39,693 nucleotides of DNA, taken from assembly GCA_030425905.1 (NCBI GenBank), contig JAUHZT010000014.1, forward strand, positions 1 to 39,693, written 5' to 3'. A program made the position numbers and the translations under genes. This DNA comes from Gammaproteobacteria bacterium (GTDB lineage Bacteria > Pseudomonadota > Gammaproteobacteria > Steroidobacterales > Woeseiaceae). The stretch's first letter is position 1. The number at the start of each line of letters is the position of its first letter. Under the pieces are notes generated by a model. It saw only the letters and a program-made list of their open reading frames with translations. It was not told the origin of the DNA and did no database searches. This document shows, piece after piece, positions 27,030 through 37,857 of the stretch.

Positions 27030-27560
27030 ATGGAACAATACAGAGGGACGACCATCGTCTCCGTGCGACGCAATGGCAAAGTGGCCATCGCCGGAGATGG
27101 CCAGGTCTCATTGGGTAACACGGTCATGAAAGGCAATGCCCGCAAGGTCCGACCACTTGCAGGTGGTCGCGTGATCGCCGGCTTCGCTGGCGGTACAGCC
27201 GACGCCTTTACACTGTTCGAACTGTTCGAGGCCAAACTCGAGCAGTACGGGAACATGACCCGCGCTGCCATTGAACTCGCCAAAGACTGGCGCACCGATC
27301 GGCGCCTGCGCCGGCTTGAAGCGCTGCTGTGCGTTGCCGACAAGGAGTCATCGTTCATTATTACGGGCAACGGCGACGTTATTGAACCCGAAAATGACCT
27401 GATGGCAATTGGCTCAGGTGGCCCCTTTGCGCAGGCTGCTGCACTCGCCCTTTTGCGCAACACCGATCTCGAAGCCCGCGACATTGTCGAGCAGGCGCTC
27501 ACTATTGCCGGCGATATCTGTGTCTACACAAACCAGAACATCGTCATCGAAGAACTATAG
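27030..27560 (+). CDS. hslV: ATP-dependent protease subunit HslV
   Basis: [38 protein letters not shown], catalytic N-terminal Thr. Confidence 0.98.
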   Translation: MEQYRGTTIVSVRRNGKVAIAGDGQVSLGNTVMKGNARKVRPLAGGRVIAGFAGGTADAFTLFELFEAKLEQYGNMTRAAIELAKDWRTDRRLRRLEALLCVADKESSFIITGNGDVIEPENDLMAIGSGGPFAQAAALALLRNTDLEARDIVEQALTIAGDICVYTNQNIVIEEL

Positions 27561-27568
27561 GCCCCCAC

Positions 27569-28903
27569 ATGTCCCAAATGACCCCCCGCGAAATTGTCCA
27601 GGAGCTGGACAAACACATTATTGGCCAGGATGAAGCCAAGCGCGCTGTGGCGATTGCCCTGCGTAATCGCTGGCGCCGCATGCAGGTCGATGAACCGCTG
27701 CGCAACGAAATCACGCCCAAGAACATTCTGATGATCGGGCCTACCGGTGTCGGCAAGACTGAAATCTCCCGACGGCTCGCCAAGCTCGCCAAGGCGCCTT
27801 TTATCAAGGTAGAAGCGACCAAGTTCACCGAAGTCGGCTATGTTGGCCGCGAAGTTGACTCGATCATCCGCGATCTCATGGATGTCGCCATCAAGATCAC
27901 GCGCGAGGAGGCGATGAGCAAAGTGCGCCATCGCGCCGAAGATGCCGCCGAGGAACGCGTGCTCGACGTACTTCTGCCGCCCTCGTCCGCTGCCGGTTTC
28001 ACGCCCGGCAATGAAGCGCCGCAGGACAGCGACACGCGCCAGAAATTCCGCAAGATGCTGCGCGAAGGGAAACTCGACGACAAGGAAATTGAGGTCGACA
28101 TCCAGGCCATGCCGATTGGCGTCGAAATCATGGCGCCGCCAGGCATGGAGGAAATGACCAGCCAGTTGCAGGGCATGTTCCAGAACCTGGGCGGCAACCG
28201 CAAAAAGACGCGCAAACTCAGGGTCAGTGAAGCACTCAAGCAACTGACCGACGAGGAAGCGGCGCGCATGGTCGATGAGGAAGAACTCAAGGCGCAGGCG
28301 CTTGAAGCAGTCGAACAGCACGGCATTGTGTTCCTCGACGAGCTCGACAAGGTGGCACGACGCTCTGAAACCCAGGGCGCCGACGTGTCCCGGGAAGGCG
28401 TGCAGCGTGACCTGCTACCGCTGGTCGAAGGCTCTACCGTGAACACGAAATACGGAATGGTCAAAACGGACCACATATTGTTTATCGCGTCGGGTGCTTT
28501 CCACGTATCCAAGCCGTCGGACCTGATTCCCGAGCTGCAGGGCCGGTTCCCGATCCGGGTCGAACTGAAGTCGCTCACAACCGAAGACTTCATCCGTATC
28601 CTGACTGAACCTGACGCCTCGCTCACGGACCAGTACGCCGCGCTGCTGTCGACAGAAGAAGTGGATCTCGAATTTACCGAGAGTGGCGTCAAACGCATTG
28701 CCGAAGTGGCCTACCAGGTGAACGAGAACACCGAGAATATCGGCGCACGGCGGTTGCACACGGTGATGGAGCGGCTGCTGGAAGTTATCTCGTTCGAGGC
28801 GTCCGACAAGAGCGGCTCACACGTGCAAGTCAACGCGGGCTACGTCGACGAGTACCTTGCCGAACTGGCGAAAGACGAAGACCTGAGTCGGTATATTCTG
28901 TAA
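27569..28903 (+). CDS. hslU: HslU protease ATPase subunit
   Basis: [54 protein letters not shown]-terminal DEDLSRYIL. Confidence 0.98.
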   Translation: MSQMTPREIVQELDKHIIGQDEAKRAVAIALRNRWRRMQVDEPLRNEITPKNILMIGPTGVGKTEISRRLAKLAKAPFIKVEATKFTEVGYVGREVDSIIRDLMDVAIKITREEAMSKVRHRAEDAAEERVLDVLLPPSSAAGFTPGNEAPQDSDTRQKFRKMLREGKLDDKEIEVDIQAMPIGVEIMAPPGMEEMTSQLQGMFQNLGGNRKKTRKLRVSEALKQLTDEEAARMVDEEELKAQALEAVEQHGIVFLDELDKVARRSETQGADVSREGVQRDLLPLVEGSTVNTKYGMVKTDHILFIASGAFHVSKPSDLIPELQGRFPIRVELKSLTTEDFIRILTEPDASLTDQYAALLSTEEVDLEFTESGVKRIAEVAYQVNENTENIGARRLHTVMERLLEVISFEASDKSGSHVQVNAGYVDEYLAELAKDEDLSRYIL

Positions 28904-28964
28904 ACGGTACGTTGGCCGCGACGGCAGCCGCACCGGGCCAGCCTGCTAGGGTATCCTTGGCGGC

Positions 28965-29327
28965 ATGACACCGACTGAAATCAAGTTGCGTAAAGCGTCC
29001 CGGCGGCTGGCCGTCACGTTCGACGATGGCGCCCGCTTCGAATACAGCTTTGAATACCTCAGGGTCCATTCGCCAAGCGCCGAAGTTAAAGGTCATGGGC
29101 CCGGGCAGGAGCGGCTGCAGACGGGCAAGGAGCATGTCCTGATCACGGCGATCGAGCCGGTCGGGCATTATGCCGTGCGGCTGGTTTTCGATGACGGCCA
29201 TAACACCGGCCTGTTTACCTGGGCTTATCTTCGTGAGCTCGGCGAGAATATGGACGACAACTGGCAGTCCTACCTCGACCGTCTGGATGCGGCAGGGTAT
29301 GCTCGTTCGAAAAGCCAAGACCACTAG
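28965..29327 (+). CDS. DUF971 family protein (gamma-butyrobetaine hydroxylase-like N-terminal domain)
   Basis: [61 protein letters not shown]. Confidence 0.93.
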   Translation: MTPTEIKLRKASRRLAVTFDDGARFEYSFEYLRVHSPSAEVKGHGPGQERLQTGKEHVLITAIEPVGHYAVRLVFDDGHNTGLFTWAYLRELGENMDDNWQSYLDRLDAAGYARSKSQDH

Positions 29328-29329
29328 CG

Positions 29330-30088
29330 ATGCCAGACAATAACTCATCCGCCGACCAGACTCATTTCGGCTACAAGACCGTGCCAGCCAGTGAGAAAGC
29401 GAACCTTGTAAAAGGCGTTTTCGACTCGGTTGCGTCGCGCTACGACATCATGAACGACCTGATGTCTGGCGGCCTGCACCGCATCTGGAAGCGTTTTACT
29501 ATCGATGAGGCCGGCGTTAAACCCGGGCACCGGGTGCTCGACCTTGCGGGCGGTACCGGCGATTTGACCCGCGCGTTCGCGAAACAGGTAGGCCCCGAGG
29601 GCGAAGTGGTGCTGGCCGATATCAACCATGCCATGCTTGAGCAAGGCCGGCGGCGCCTCGTGGATGCCGGTGTCGCGGGTAATCTGTCCATTGCCCAGGT
29701 CGACGCCGAAAACCTGCCGTTCGCCGATCAGAGTTTCGATCGCATCAGCATTGCGTTCGGGCTGCGCAACGTCACCAACAAGGAAGCCGCGCTTGCCTCG
29801 ATGTACCGGGTCCTCAAGCCCGGCGGCAAACTGCTGGTGCTGGAATTCTCAAAACCAGCCGAGGCCATCAAGCCGGTCTACGACCTCTATTCCTTCAAAA
29901 TTCTGCCGGTCCTGGGCCGGCTGGTCGCCGACGACCCCGACAGCTATCAGTACCTGGCCGAATCCATCCGCATGCACCCGGACCAGGAGACGCTGCTGGC
30001 GATGCTGAAAGAGGCCGGCTTCGAACGCTGCCGTTATCACAACCTGAGTGCCGGCATCGTCGCCCTGCATACTGGCTACCGGCTCTAG
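29330..30088 (+). CDS. ubiE: Ubiquinone/menaquinone biosynthesis C-methyltransferase UbiE
   Basis: [56 protein letters not shown]. Confidence 0.98.
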   Translation: MPDNNSSADQTHFGYKTVPASEKANLVKGVFDSVASRYDIMNDLMSGGLHRIWKRFTIDEAGVKPGHRVLDLAGGTGDLTRAFAKQVGPEGEVVLADINHAMLEQGRRRLVDAGVAGNLSIAQVDAENLPFADQSFDRISIAFGLRNVTNKEAALASMYRVLKPGGKLLVLEFSKPAEAIKPVYDLYSFKILPVLGRLVADDPDSYQYLAESIRMHPDQETLLAMLKEAGFERCRYHNLSAGIVALHTGYRL

Positions 30089-30096
30089 GCCCGACA

Positions 30097-30702
30097 ATGG
30101 ATCCGCTCGAAACACTGCTGCGTCCCGTCGCGCGCGTCCTGAATCGCAACATCAGCGAGTTGAGCCCGGCGCGCAAACTCTGCGCTGAGCTCGATGGCAC
30201 GATTGCCGCAATACGTGTCCGCGATACAGCATTGAGCATGTACTTTCATGTGCTTGGCGATCGCGTCGAGCTCTCGGCAACAGCCGCGGGCGAACCTGAC
30301 GTTGTGATCACCGGCTCGTTGCTCGCATTGGCCCGTTCAGCCTCCGGCTCCGCACAAGCGGCTATCCGTGACGGTGCACTCGATCTCAGCGGCGACGCCG
30401 AAAAAGCCGAGGCGTTCCAGAAATTGCTCGCTTGCGCCCGCCCGGATGCCGAAGAAGAAATCGCACGCTTGCTCGGCGACCCGGCAGCCAACTCGATTGG
30501 TCGGATTGCTCGCCGAGCCACGCGCTGGGCCCGGGAGGCGCGCCGCACAATGTCTGACAACATCGGCGAGTACCTGCAGGAAGAAAGTCGCGATGTGCCG
30601 ACCCGTTACGAAGTCGACCGCTTTAGCGCCAACGTTGGTACCTTGCGTGACGATGTTGAACGCCTTGCGGCACGCATCGACCGACTGACGCGGGACAACT
30701 GA
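30097..30702 (+). CDS. ubiJ: UbiJ SCP2-domain ubiquinone biosynthesis accessory factor
   Basis: Small SCP2-like protein between ubiE and ubiB; EYLQEESRDVPTRYEVDRFSANVGTLRDDVERLAARIDRL. Confidence 0.92.
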   Translation: MDPLETLLRPVARVLNRNISELSPARKLCAELDGTIAAIRVRDTALSMYFHVLGDRVELSATAAGEPDVVITGSLLALARSASGSAQAAIRDGALDLSGDAEKAEAFQKLLACARPDAEEEIARLLGDPAANSIGRIARRATRWAREARRTMSDNIGEYLQEESRDVPTRYEVDRFSANVGTLRDDVERLAARIDRLTRDN

Positions 30703-30703
30703 T

Positions 30704-32275
30704 ATGGCACAGCGGCGGACACTCCTGAGAATGCTGCGTATTCAGCGGGTTCTCGTTAAGTACGGACTCGACGATGTCATTTCCGCAACGCATTTGCTGC
30801 GGCCGATGCGCTTTGTGTTCTACTTTTTTCCGCGTCGTCGCGACAGCGACGCGCCGCTGGGCGAACGTATCCGCCTGGCGCTGGAGGAACTCGGTCCTAT
30901 ATTCGTCAAGTTCGGCCAGACGCTGTCCACACGTCGCGACCTGCTGCCCAAAGACATCGCCGATGAACTGGCCAAACTGCAGGATGCCGTCCCGCCATTT
31001 CCGGCCGAGCAGGCATTGGCGATTGTCGAAGGCGCCTACGGCCAACCCGTTGATGACGTCTTCGAACGTTTTGACCGCGAGCCTCTTGCTGCCGCGTCCA
31101 TTGCACAGGTGCATACGGCGCAAATAAAAAACGGCGCCGAAGTCATCGTCAAGGTACTCAGGCCGGGCGTCCAGGAACAGATCGAACAGGACCTCGATGT
31201 GTTGCGCGTACTCGCGCGACTGGCCGCGAAGTACTGGCAGCACGGCAAACGGCTGAAACCCGAAGAAGTGGTCGCCGAGTACGAAAGCACGATTATCGAT
31301 GAACTCGACCTGATGCGCGAAGCTGCCAATACCGCTCAACTAAAACGCAATTTCCAGGGCTCCGACCTCTTGTATGTCCCTGATATTTATTGGGACTACT
31401 GCCGACCGGAAGTCATGGTGCAGGAACGCATCTTCGGCACCCCTATCAGCGATATGGACACCCTGCGTGCAACCGGCACCAACATCCAGGCGCTGGCCGA
31501 AAATGGCGTGGAGATCTTCTTCACCCAGGTTTTTGAGCACAACTTTTTCCACGCGGACATGCACCCCGGAAATATATTCGTGCTGCATACGGACCCGGAC
31601 AAGCCGAAATACGCCGCCGTCGACTTTGGCATCGTCGGCACACTGAGTCCCAGCGACCAGCGTTACCTCGCCGAAAACTTTCTCGCATTTTTCGATCGCG
31701 ACTATCACCGCATCGCGCGGTTGCACCTCGATTCCGGCTGGGTGCCGGCCGGGACGCGGATCGACCAGCTTGAATCAGCCGTGCGCACGGTGTGTGAACC
31801 GATCTTCAACAAACCGCTGGAGGAAATTTCCTTCGCGCAGGTGCTGATGCGCCTGTTCCGCGTTGCACAACGTTTCAACGTCGAGATCCAGCCGCAGATG
31901 ATCCTGCTGCACAAGACACTGTTCAACATTGAGGGGCTCGGCCGCGAACTCTACCCGCAGCTCGATTTGTGGAAGACAGCACACCCCGTCATGAAACGCT
32001 GGATGAAAGACCGCATGGGCCCGCGTGCCATGCTCGGAGACTTTCGCGACAACCTGCCGCACGTGCGCGAAGCGCTCCGCGATTTACCCGGTGCGATTCA
32101 CCGCCTGGCGGCACAGGCGGCGAGTGGCAACGTCAACATCAATATCAGGGGCGAAGAAATCGAGCGTTTGCGCGATGAGCTCGTGCGCCAGCGCAAGCAA
32201 CGCTTCTGGCTCACACTGGCTGCCGGCATCGGTATCGCGACGGCCATCACGCTGGCCCTGCTGGCGCTGCAGTAG
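30704..32275 (+). CDS. ubiB: UbiB ABC1-family kinase-like protein
   Basis: LGPIFVKFGQTLSTRRDLLPKDIADEL; AAASIAQVHTA; FFHADMHPGNIFV. Confidence 0.98.
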   Translation: MAQRRTLLRMLRIQRVLVKYGLDDVISATHLLRPMRFVFYFFPRRRDSDAPLGERIRLALEELGPIFVKFGQTLSTRRDLLPKDIADELAKLQDAVPPFPAEQALAIVEGAYGQPVDDVFERFDREPLAAASIAQVHTAQIKNGAEVIVKVLRPGVQEQIEQDLDVLRVLARLAAKYWQHGKRLKPEEVVAEYESTIIDELDLMREAANTAQLKRNFQGSDLLYVPDIYWDYCRPEVMVQERIFGTPISDMDTLRATGTNIQALAENGVEIFFTQVFEHNFFHADMHPGNIFVLHTDPDKPKYAAVDFGIVGTLSPSDQRYLAENFLAFFDRDYHRIARLHLDSGWVPAGTRIDQLESAVRTVCEPIFNKPLEEISFAQVLMRLFRVAQRFNVEIQPQMILLHKTLFNIEGLGRELYPQLDLWKTAHPVMKRWMKDRMGPRAMLGDFRDNLPHVREALRDLPGAIHRLAAQAASGNVNINIRGEEIERLRDELVRQRKQRFWLTLAAGIGIATAITLALLALQ

Positions 32276-32859
32276 TGCTCCGCTTCATCGCGCGGCAGCT
32301 ATTGAAACTTGGCGGCTGGACGCCTGTCGGTGAGATTCCGACCGAGAAAAAGGCGGTCGTCATCGCCGCACCGCATACGTCCAACTGGGACGGTATCTGG
32401 GGCCTCATATACCGGGTCGAGCGCGGCTTTGATATCCACTTTTTCGCCAAGGACACCTTGTTCTGGTTTCCACTCGGGTGGATTCTGCGTGCCCTCGGCG
32501 GTATTCCACTGGATCGAAAAGTGCCCGGCGCCGCAGTGCAACGCGCCGTAGAACGCTTCACTAACAGTGACACGTTCTACTTCGGGCTGGCGCCCGAGGG
32601 CACCCGCAGCCTCAAGCAAGGCTGGAAGTCCGGCTTCTACCGCATCGCAACCGAAGCCAACGTACCGCTCGTGCTCGGTTTCTTCGACTACAGGACGCGG
32701 CGCCTCGGTATAGGTCCAACCATGGTACTTAGTGGGGATGTCGACGCTGACATGCAGCTTATTCGCAACTACTACGCTGACTTCCAGGGCCGGCACCCCG
32801 AGAATGCGAGCCCGGTCCGCCTCATGTCCGACAAGGCCGCGTCGAGCGCCGGCACATGA
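32275..32859 (+). CDS. 1-acyl-sn-glycerol-3-phosphate acyltransferase-like protein
   Basis: APHTSNWDGIWG (HX4D), GGIPLDRKVPGA, FGLAPEGTRSL; GTG start overlapping ubiB stop. Confidence 0.86.
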   Translation: MLRFIARQLLKLGGWTPVGEIPTEKKAVVIAAPHTSNWDGIWGLIYRVERGFDIHFFAKDTLFWFPLGWILRALGGIPLDRKVPGAAVQRAVERFTNSDTFYFGLAPEGTRSLKQGWKSGFYRIATEANVPLVLGFFDYRTRRLGIGPTMVLSGDVDADMQLIRNYYADFQGRHPENASPVRLMSDKAASSAGT

Positions 32860-33548
32860 CCGAAGAACGCGAGAACCGACGCACTATTCGGAGCTTCGTA
32901 AGAAGAGCCGGCCGCCTGACGCCGTCACAGGAACGAGCACTCAGTGAGCTCTGGCCACTGTACGGCATCGAGCATTCCGATACCGCACTGGACTTTGCCG
33001 AGCACTTCGGCCGTGACGCTCCTCGCACGCTGGAGATTGGCTTCGGTAACGGCGAGACGCTCGTCGAACAGGCGCGCCTGCAACCCGACCACGACTTTAT
33101 TGGCATTGAGGTGCACGAACCCGGTGTCGGGCATTGCCTGCTCGGCATTCACGAGGCAGGCATTCAAAACCTGCGGTTGATGAGCTTTGACGCCATTGAA
33201 GTGCTGCGGCAGCAAATCCCCGAGTCGTCGTTGCGGCGAATTAACCTGTACTTTCCTGACCCGTGGCCCAAGAAACGCCATCACAAGCGGCGTATCGTCG
33301 CACCCGCTTTCCTCGATCTGTGCGCACGCGCCTTGCAACCCGGCGGCACGCTGCACATCGCCACTGACTGGGACAACTACGCCGAGCATATCGAAGCTGC
33401 TCTGGCACAAGCGCCTGATTTTGTGCTGCAGGAACACAGCCGGCACGACGGCGACCAGCCGCTTGATCGGCCGCGCACCAAATTTGAACGTCGTGGCCTG
33501 TTGCGCGGGCACAAAATCAACGACTGGATATTTACGGCAAGCAAGTAA
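32856..33548 (+). CDS. trmB: tRNA (guanine-N7-)-methyltransferase
   Basis: TLEIGFGNGETLVEQA; FIGIEVHEPGVG; LYFPDPWPKKRHHKRRIV; TKFERRGLLRGHKINDWIF. Confidence 0.97.
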   Translation: MTEERENRRTIRSFVRRAGRLTPSQERALSELWPLYGIEHSDTALDFAEHFGRDAPRTLEIGFGNGETLVEQARLQPDHDFIGIEVHEPGVGHCLLGIHEAGIQNLRLMSFDAIEVLRQQIPESSLRRINLYFPDPWPKKRHHKRRIVAPAFLDLCARALQPGGTLHIATDWDNYAEHIEAALAQAPDFVLQEHSRHDGDQPLDRPRTKFERRGLLRGHKINDWIFTASK

Positions 33549-33560
33549 CCGCGCATTTAC

Positions 33561-33588
33561 TTGCGCAATCCCCCCGGTGTTCTATAAC
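33561..33588 (+). promoter_or_regulatory. Candidate sigma-70 promoter for the DUF6763-like gene
   Basis: TTGCGC (33561-33566), 16-bp spacer, TATAAC (33583-33588). Confidence 0.45.
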
Positions 33589-33631
33589 TAAAGGTAGGAC
33601 TAGCAACAATCACCGAGAGGAGTACAGCGCT

Positions 33632-33922
33632 GTGGCCGTCTTATACCCGGTAATTGGGCAATGGTTTCGTCGTCCCGGCGGGACGCAATTTGAGGTTGTC
33701 GCGATCGACGAGGAATCCGGTACCGTCGAGATTCAACAGTTCGACGGCACCATTGACGAACTCGACATGGAAGCCTGGCCGGAGATGTTGCTCACTGAAA
33801 TCAGCGCGCCGGAAGACTGGTCAGGTTCAGTCGACATGGACCCGGTAGATTTTGTCGCCAAGAACGGCAGAGATATTCCGAGCGGCTTTCACGACCCGCT
33901 GGCCTTTCTAGACAAACTCTAG
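33632..33922 (+). CDS. DUF6763-like small acidic protein
   Basis: 96 aa, YPVIGQWFRRPGGTQFEVVAIDEESGTVEIQQFDGTIDELDMEAW; RBS GAGAGGAG upstream; family name from memory. Confidence 0.68.
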   Translation: MAVLYPVIGQWFRRPGGTQFEVVAIDEESGTVEIQQFDGTIDELDMEAWPEMLLTEISAPEDWSGSVDMDPVDFVAKNGRDIPSGFHDPLAFLDKL

Positions 33923-34266
33923 GCCGATTCCGGCCCGGACACATAGATAAGCCCGTCGCGTACCTCGGTCGTAACGGCACGCAGGCTCTGCCCACGGCAA
34001 GGCCCGGCAAAACACTTCCCTGTTTCGATATCGAACATCGCCCCGTGCGAGGCGCAGATGATTGCCGACTGGTCTTTTGTGAGAAAGGTATCGGGCCGCC
34101 AGTTGAGCGGATGCCCGACGTGCGCGCAGACGTTCTGGTAGGCGTACACCGCGTCTCCGCGACGCACGATAAAGCCACGCAGTGGCCAGTCGCCTGCTCC
34201 TATGCTGAACTCGCGACAGCCCGGGTCGTCGACCTCGGTCAGCGCCCCTACGCACAGCTCAGCCAT
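33919..34266 (-). CDS. Small Rieske (2Fe-2S) ferredoxin-like protein
   Basis: CAHVGHPLNWRPDTFLTKDQSAIICASHGAMFDIETGKCFAGPC: CxH and CxxH cluster ligands. Start at MAELCVG preferred over 34287. Confidence 0.9.
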   Translation of the reverse strand: MAELCVGALTEVDDPGCREFSIGAGDWPLRGFIVRRGDAVYAYQNVCAHVGHPLNWRPDTFLTKDQSAIICASHGAMFDIETGKCFAGPCRGQSLRAVTTEVRDGLIYVSGPESA

Positions 34267-35506
34267 TTTGCTCATTCCAGGGCGCAACCTTGAACAACAG
34301 CAACATGCCGGGAATCGCGAGCACCGTGCACAACAGGAAAAAGTGCGTCCAGCCAGTTTGCTCTACGATGAGGCCTGTCACCGCATTCGCGAGCGTTCGC
34401 GGCACAGCGGTGAGCGCTGTAAACAGCGCAAACTGTGTCGCTGCGAACACCGGGTTGGTGGTGCGCGCTATGAAAGCCGTAAACGCCGCTGTGCCAAGGC
34501 CAACGCCGAGGTATTCCAGCGTGACAACGACACCCAGCGCCCAGGGGTCAGCGCCAATCTCCGCGAGCGCCGCGAATCCCAGGATACTGACAACCTGCAC
34601 CACCCCGAACAGCCACAATGCGCGGTTGATACCCAGCTTGATCATGATCACACCGCCCGCGATACCGCCGACAATCGCGGCCGTCAGCGAGGCAAACTTT
34701 GCAATCGTGCCAATCTGCGTAAGACTGAATCCAAGATCGACATAGAACGGCGTTGACAGCGCCGTCGCCATGTTGTCGCCAATCTTGTAGAGAAACATAA
34801 ACGCGAGTATCAGCAGCGCCGAGCGGAGCCCCTTGCGCGTAATAAATTCGCGAAACGGCTCGATCACAGCCTCGTGCATTGTCCGTGGCGGCGTTGGGTT
34901 CTTGATAGCCTCCTGGATAAACAGCGTGAGCACGATTCCGACCAGCATGAACAGCGCCACGATCAGGAATACAGTGTGCCAGGGCAGAAAGTCCGCAAGA
35001 ATCAACGCCAGTGAACCGGGTACGAGCCCTGCAAGCCGGTATGTCTGGACGTGGATCGCATTGCCGATGCCGAGCTCTACATCGGGCAGCAGTTCGCGCC
35101 GGTAAGCATCGAGCACGATATCCTGGCTGGCGCTGAAAAATGCGACGGCCGCCGCGAGGTAGGCGACTGTCCAGATGGAAAGCGCGGGCTGAATGTAGCC
35201 GAGAACCGCAATGCTGAGCAGCAGACCAATCTGTGTGACCAGCATCCAGCCACGTCGCCGGCCAAGAAACGGCAGCGTGTAGCGGTCCATGACGGGTGAC
35301 CAGACGAACTTCCAGGTGTAGGGGAATCCGATCAGCGCAAAGAAGCCGATTTCCGCGAGCCCGACACCCTCAACGCGCAACCAAGCGGGCACCAACTGGA
35401 TCAGAACGTAAAGAGGCAGTCCCGAGGTGAAACCGGTGAACGCACAGATCAGGATGCGCCGGTTAAGCAGGGCTTCCCTGAACGTCGGTTTTTGCGATTC
35501 AGCCAT
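34259..35506 (-). CDS. AmpG-family MFS transporter (muropeptide permease-like)
   Basis: FREALLNRRILICAFTGFTSGLPLYVLIQLVPAWLRVEGVGLAEIGFFALIGFPYTWKFVWSPVMDRY; about 12 TMs. Confidence 0.87.
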   Translation of the reverse strand: MAESQKPTFREALLNRRILICAFTGFTSGLPLYVLIQLVPAWLRVEGVGLAEIGFFALIGFPYTWKFVWSPVMDRYTLPFLGRRRGWMLVTQIGLLLSIAVLGYIQPALSIWTVAYLAAAVAFFSASQDIVLDAYRRELLPDVELGIGNAIHVQTYRLAGLVPGSLALILADFLPWHTVFLIVALFMLVGIVLTLFIQEAIKNPTPPRTMHEAVIEPFREFITRKGLRSALLILAFMFLYKIGDNMATALSTPFYVDLGFSLTQIGTIAKFASLTAAIVGGIAGGVIMIKLGINRALWLFGVVQVVSILGFAALAEIGADPWALGVVVTLEYLGVGLGTAAFTAFIARTTNPVFAATQFALFTALTAVPRTLANAVTGLIVEQTGWTHFFLLCTVLAIPGMLLLFKVAPWNEQNG

Positions 35507-35521
35507 AGAAGCCCGGGCCGG

Positions 35522-36304
35522 TCAGTTACTCGTGGGCCAATCGTAGTCCATGATCAGGGGCGCGTGGTCGGAAAAACGCTGCGCCTTATAAATTTCTGTT
35601 CTAAGCACCTTGTCTTGCAGCCCCTTTGAGACAACCTGGTAGTCGAGACGCCACCCTACGTTGTTATCCCAGGCGCGGCCCCGGTTCGACCACCAGGTGT
35701 AGGCATGCGGCTCCTGTTCCACGGTGCGAAAACCATCCACGAAGCCGTAGTCACCGAACACCTGGTCGAGCCAGGCGCGCTCTTCCGGCAGGAAGCCTGA
35801 GTTTTTCTGGTTCTGTTTCCAGTTCTTGAGGTCAATCTCCTTGTGCGCAATATTCCAGTCGCCGCAGATAATGTATTCGGAACGTTTGCGACGCAGCTTC
35901 TTCAGATGTTCGGTGAAAGACTCCATGCAGCGAAACTTCGCCTCCTGGCGCAGCTCATGCGAAGAACCGGACGGCAGGTACAGGGATACGACGTTGATGC
36001 CATCGAGCTGCACTTCGAGATAGCGCCCTTCGCAATCGAACTCTTCATCGCCGTAACCACGCACAACCTTCTTCGGCTTGTGTTTTGTATAGACCGCGGT
36101 GCCGCTGTAGCCTTTCTTGACCGCATCTTCGTAGTAGCAGTGATAGCCTTCGGGCCTGAAGCAGTCATCGCTTAGCTGATGCTCCTGTGCTTTGGTTTCC
36201 TGTATGCAAACGACATCGGCCTCCTGTCCCGCCAGCCATTCGAAGAAACCCTTGCGTGCCGCCGCGCGAATCCCGTTCGCATTCAGGCTGATTACTCGAA
36301 ACAT
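35522..36304 (-). CDS. xthA: Exodeoxyribonuclease III
   Basis: MFRVISLNANGIRAAARKGFFEWLAGQEADVVCIQETKAQ; GDWNIAHKEIDLKN; GWRLDYQVVSKGL; SDHAPLIMDYDW. Confidence 0.96.
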   Translation of the reverse strand: MFRVISLNANGIRAAARKGFFEWLAGQEADVVCIQETKAQEHQLSDDCFRPEGYHCYYEDAVKKGYSGTAVYTKHKPKKVVRGYGDEEFDCEGRYLEVQLDGINVVSLYLPSGSSHELRQEAKFRCMESFTEHLKKLRRKRSEYIICGDWNIAHKEIDLKNWKQNQKNSGFLPEERAWLDQVFGDYGFVDGFRTVEQEPHAYTWWSNRGRAWDNNVGWRLDYQVVSKGLQDKVLRTEIYKAQRFSDHAPLIMDYDWPTSN

Positions 36305-36467
36305 TCACTACTCCCACTCTTGTTGCAGCGCATTCTTTCCTCCAGGAATCGGCTGTCATTGTGTCAATACGGCCGCACGTGGCTGACGCACAGGCTGATG
36401 CATCCGTGGCATAATCAGCTTCACGATGCCGACGCGCATCATACCTAACTATCCTGCATCGAAACCC

Positions 36468-37109
36468 ATGCGAAATTATCAACGGGAATTTATTGCCCTG
36501 GCACTGGAACTCGGCGTGCTGCGATTTGGTGAGTTCACTCTCAAGTCAGGGCGCGTCAGCCCCTATTTTTTTAACGCGGGTCTCTTTAACACGGGCGCGG
36601 CCGCCGCGAAGCTCGGGCGCTTTTATGCCGCCGCGATAGCCGGCGCCGACGTCGAATTCGACATGCTTTTCGGCCCCGCTTACAAAGGCATTCCCCTCGC
36701 AACCCTGGCAGCGGCCGCACTGGCCGACCAGCACAACCGTGACCTGCCCTTTGCTTACAATCGCAAAGAGGCCAAGGATCACGGTGAGGGCGGCAGCATT
36801 GTTGGCGCAACACTCGAAGGACGCGTATTGATCATCGACGATGTCATCACGGCCGGCACGGCCGTGCGCGAAGCCTGCGAAATAATCACAACGGCCGGCG
36901 CAAGGGTGGCCGGGCTGGTCATTTCACTCGATCGCCAGGAACGTGGCAAAGGCGAGTTGTCGGCCGTGCAGGAGCTTGAGCAGTCGCTCGGGATTCCGGT
37001 TATCAGCATCGTAAAACTGGATGATCTTATCGAAACCTTAAAAGAATCAGATACCTATGGATCAAGCCTGGACGCTGTGCAACAGTATCGCCGCGACTAC
37101 GGCGTGTGA
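36468..37109 (+). CDS. pyrE: Orotate phosphoribosyltransferase
   Basis: [62 protein letters not shown] at 36468 preferred over 36426. Confidence 0.97.
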   Translation: MRNYQREFIALALELGVLRFGEFTLKSGRVSPYFFNAGLFNTGAAAAKLGRFYAAAIAGADVEFDMLFGPAYKGIPLATLAAAALADQHNRDLPFAYNRKEAKDHGEGGSIVGATLEGRVLIIDDVITAGTAVREACEIITTAGARVAGLVISLDRQERGKGELSAVQELEQSLGIPVISIVKLDDLIETLKESDTYGSSLDAVQQYRRDYGV

Positions 37110-37227
37110 GTAAAAACACCGGTTTGAGCATCTTTCTTAAGTTTACAGCCTGCAAGGCAGAGTCTAAGCTGTGAATTCGCGAACTGCGTCGCGCTACACA
37201 TTATGTGAATCGTGGCATATTTGGGCT

Positions 37228-37851
37228 ATGCGCATTCAACTCCTGGCTATCGGTCTCCTTTCTGTTGCTTTTTCGGCAGACGCTGCCGAGGGCGACAATA
37301 AACACTATAAATGGACCGATGAGGACGGCATCGTGCATTACGGTGACAGCGTGCCCGCCGAATACACGGACCTCGACAAGGAAGTGGTCAATGATCATGG
37401 TGTGACCATTGGCACTATCGAAGGGCGCAAGACCGAAGAAGAAATGGAAGCGGAGCGCCTCGAGGAAGAACTGCGCATCCAGCGAGAATTGCAGCACCGC
37501 GCCGACCAGGCGCTGCTTGCAACGTATCAGACCGTCGAAGAAATCGAGATGCACCGTGACCGACGGGTCGAATTGTTCCAGGCGCAGTCACGCGTAACCG
37601 AACTGTACCTGCGCAACCTGCAGCGCTCGCTGGAAAAGCTCGAACGCGAGTCCCTGCGCTACGCGCCTTATTCCGACGATGAAGATGCCGAGTTAATTGA
37701 TCCGGGTCTCGTTGAAGCCATCCAGGAAACCAAAGACACGATCGAACGCCACAAGGCCAACCTGAAGAAATTTCAGGACGATGAGAAAGCGATCTTTCGT
37801 CAGTTCGAAGGCGACATCAACCGCTTCATGACACTCAAGGGCATCGAGTAA
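37228..37851 (+). CDS. DUF4124 domain-containing secreted coiled-coil protein
   Basis: Signal peptide MRIQLLAIGLLSVAFSADA; HYKWTDEDGIVHYGDSVPAEYTD; long helical C-terminus. Confidence 0.85.
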   Translation: MRIQLLAIGLLSVAFSADAAEGDNKHYKWTDEDGIVHYGDSVPAEYTDLDKEVVNDHGVTIGTIEGRKTEEEMEAERLEEELRIQRELQHRADQALLATYQTVEEIEMHRDRRVELFQAQSRVTELYLRNLQRSLEKLERESLRYAPYSDDEDAELIDPGLVEAIQETKDTIERHKANLKKFQDDEKAIFRQFEGDINRFMTLKGIE

Positions 37852-37857
37852 AAACGA

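Noticed and set aside
27524-28698. Two long minus-strand ORFs (265 and 286 aa) opposite hslU
   Set aside because: Overlap each other and the unequivocal hslU; Ser/Arg-rich shadow translations.
37137-37172. Possible flagellar sigma-28-like promoter (TTAAGTTT...GCAGAGTC) upstream of the second DUF4124 gene
   Set aside because: The -10 matches GCCGATAA poorly, and no flagellar genes are present here.
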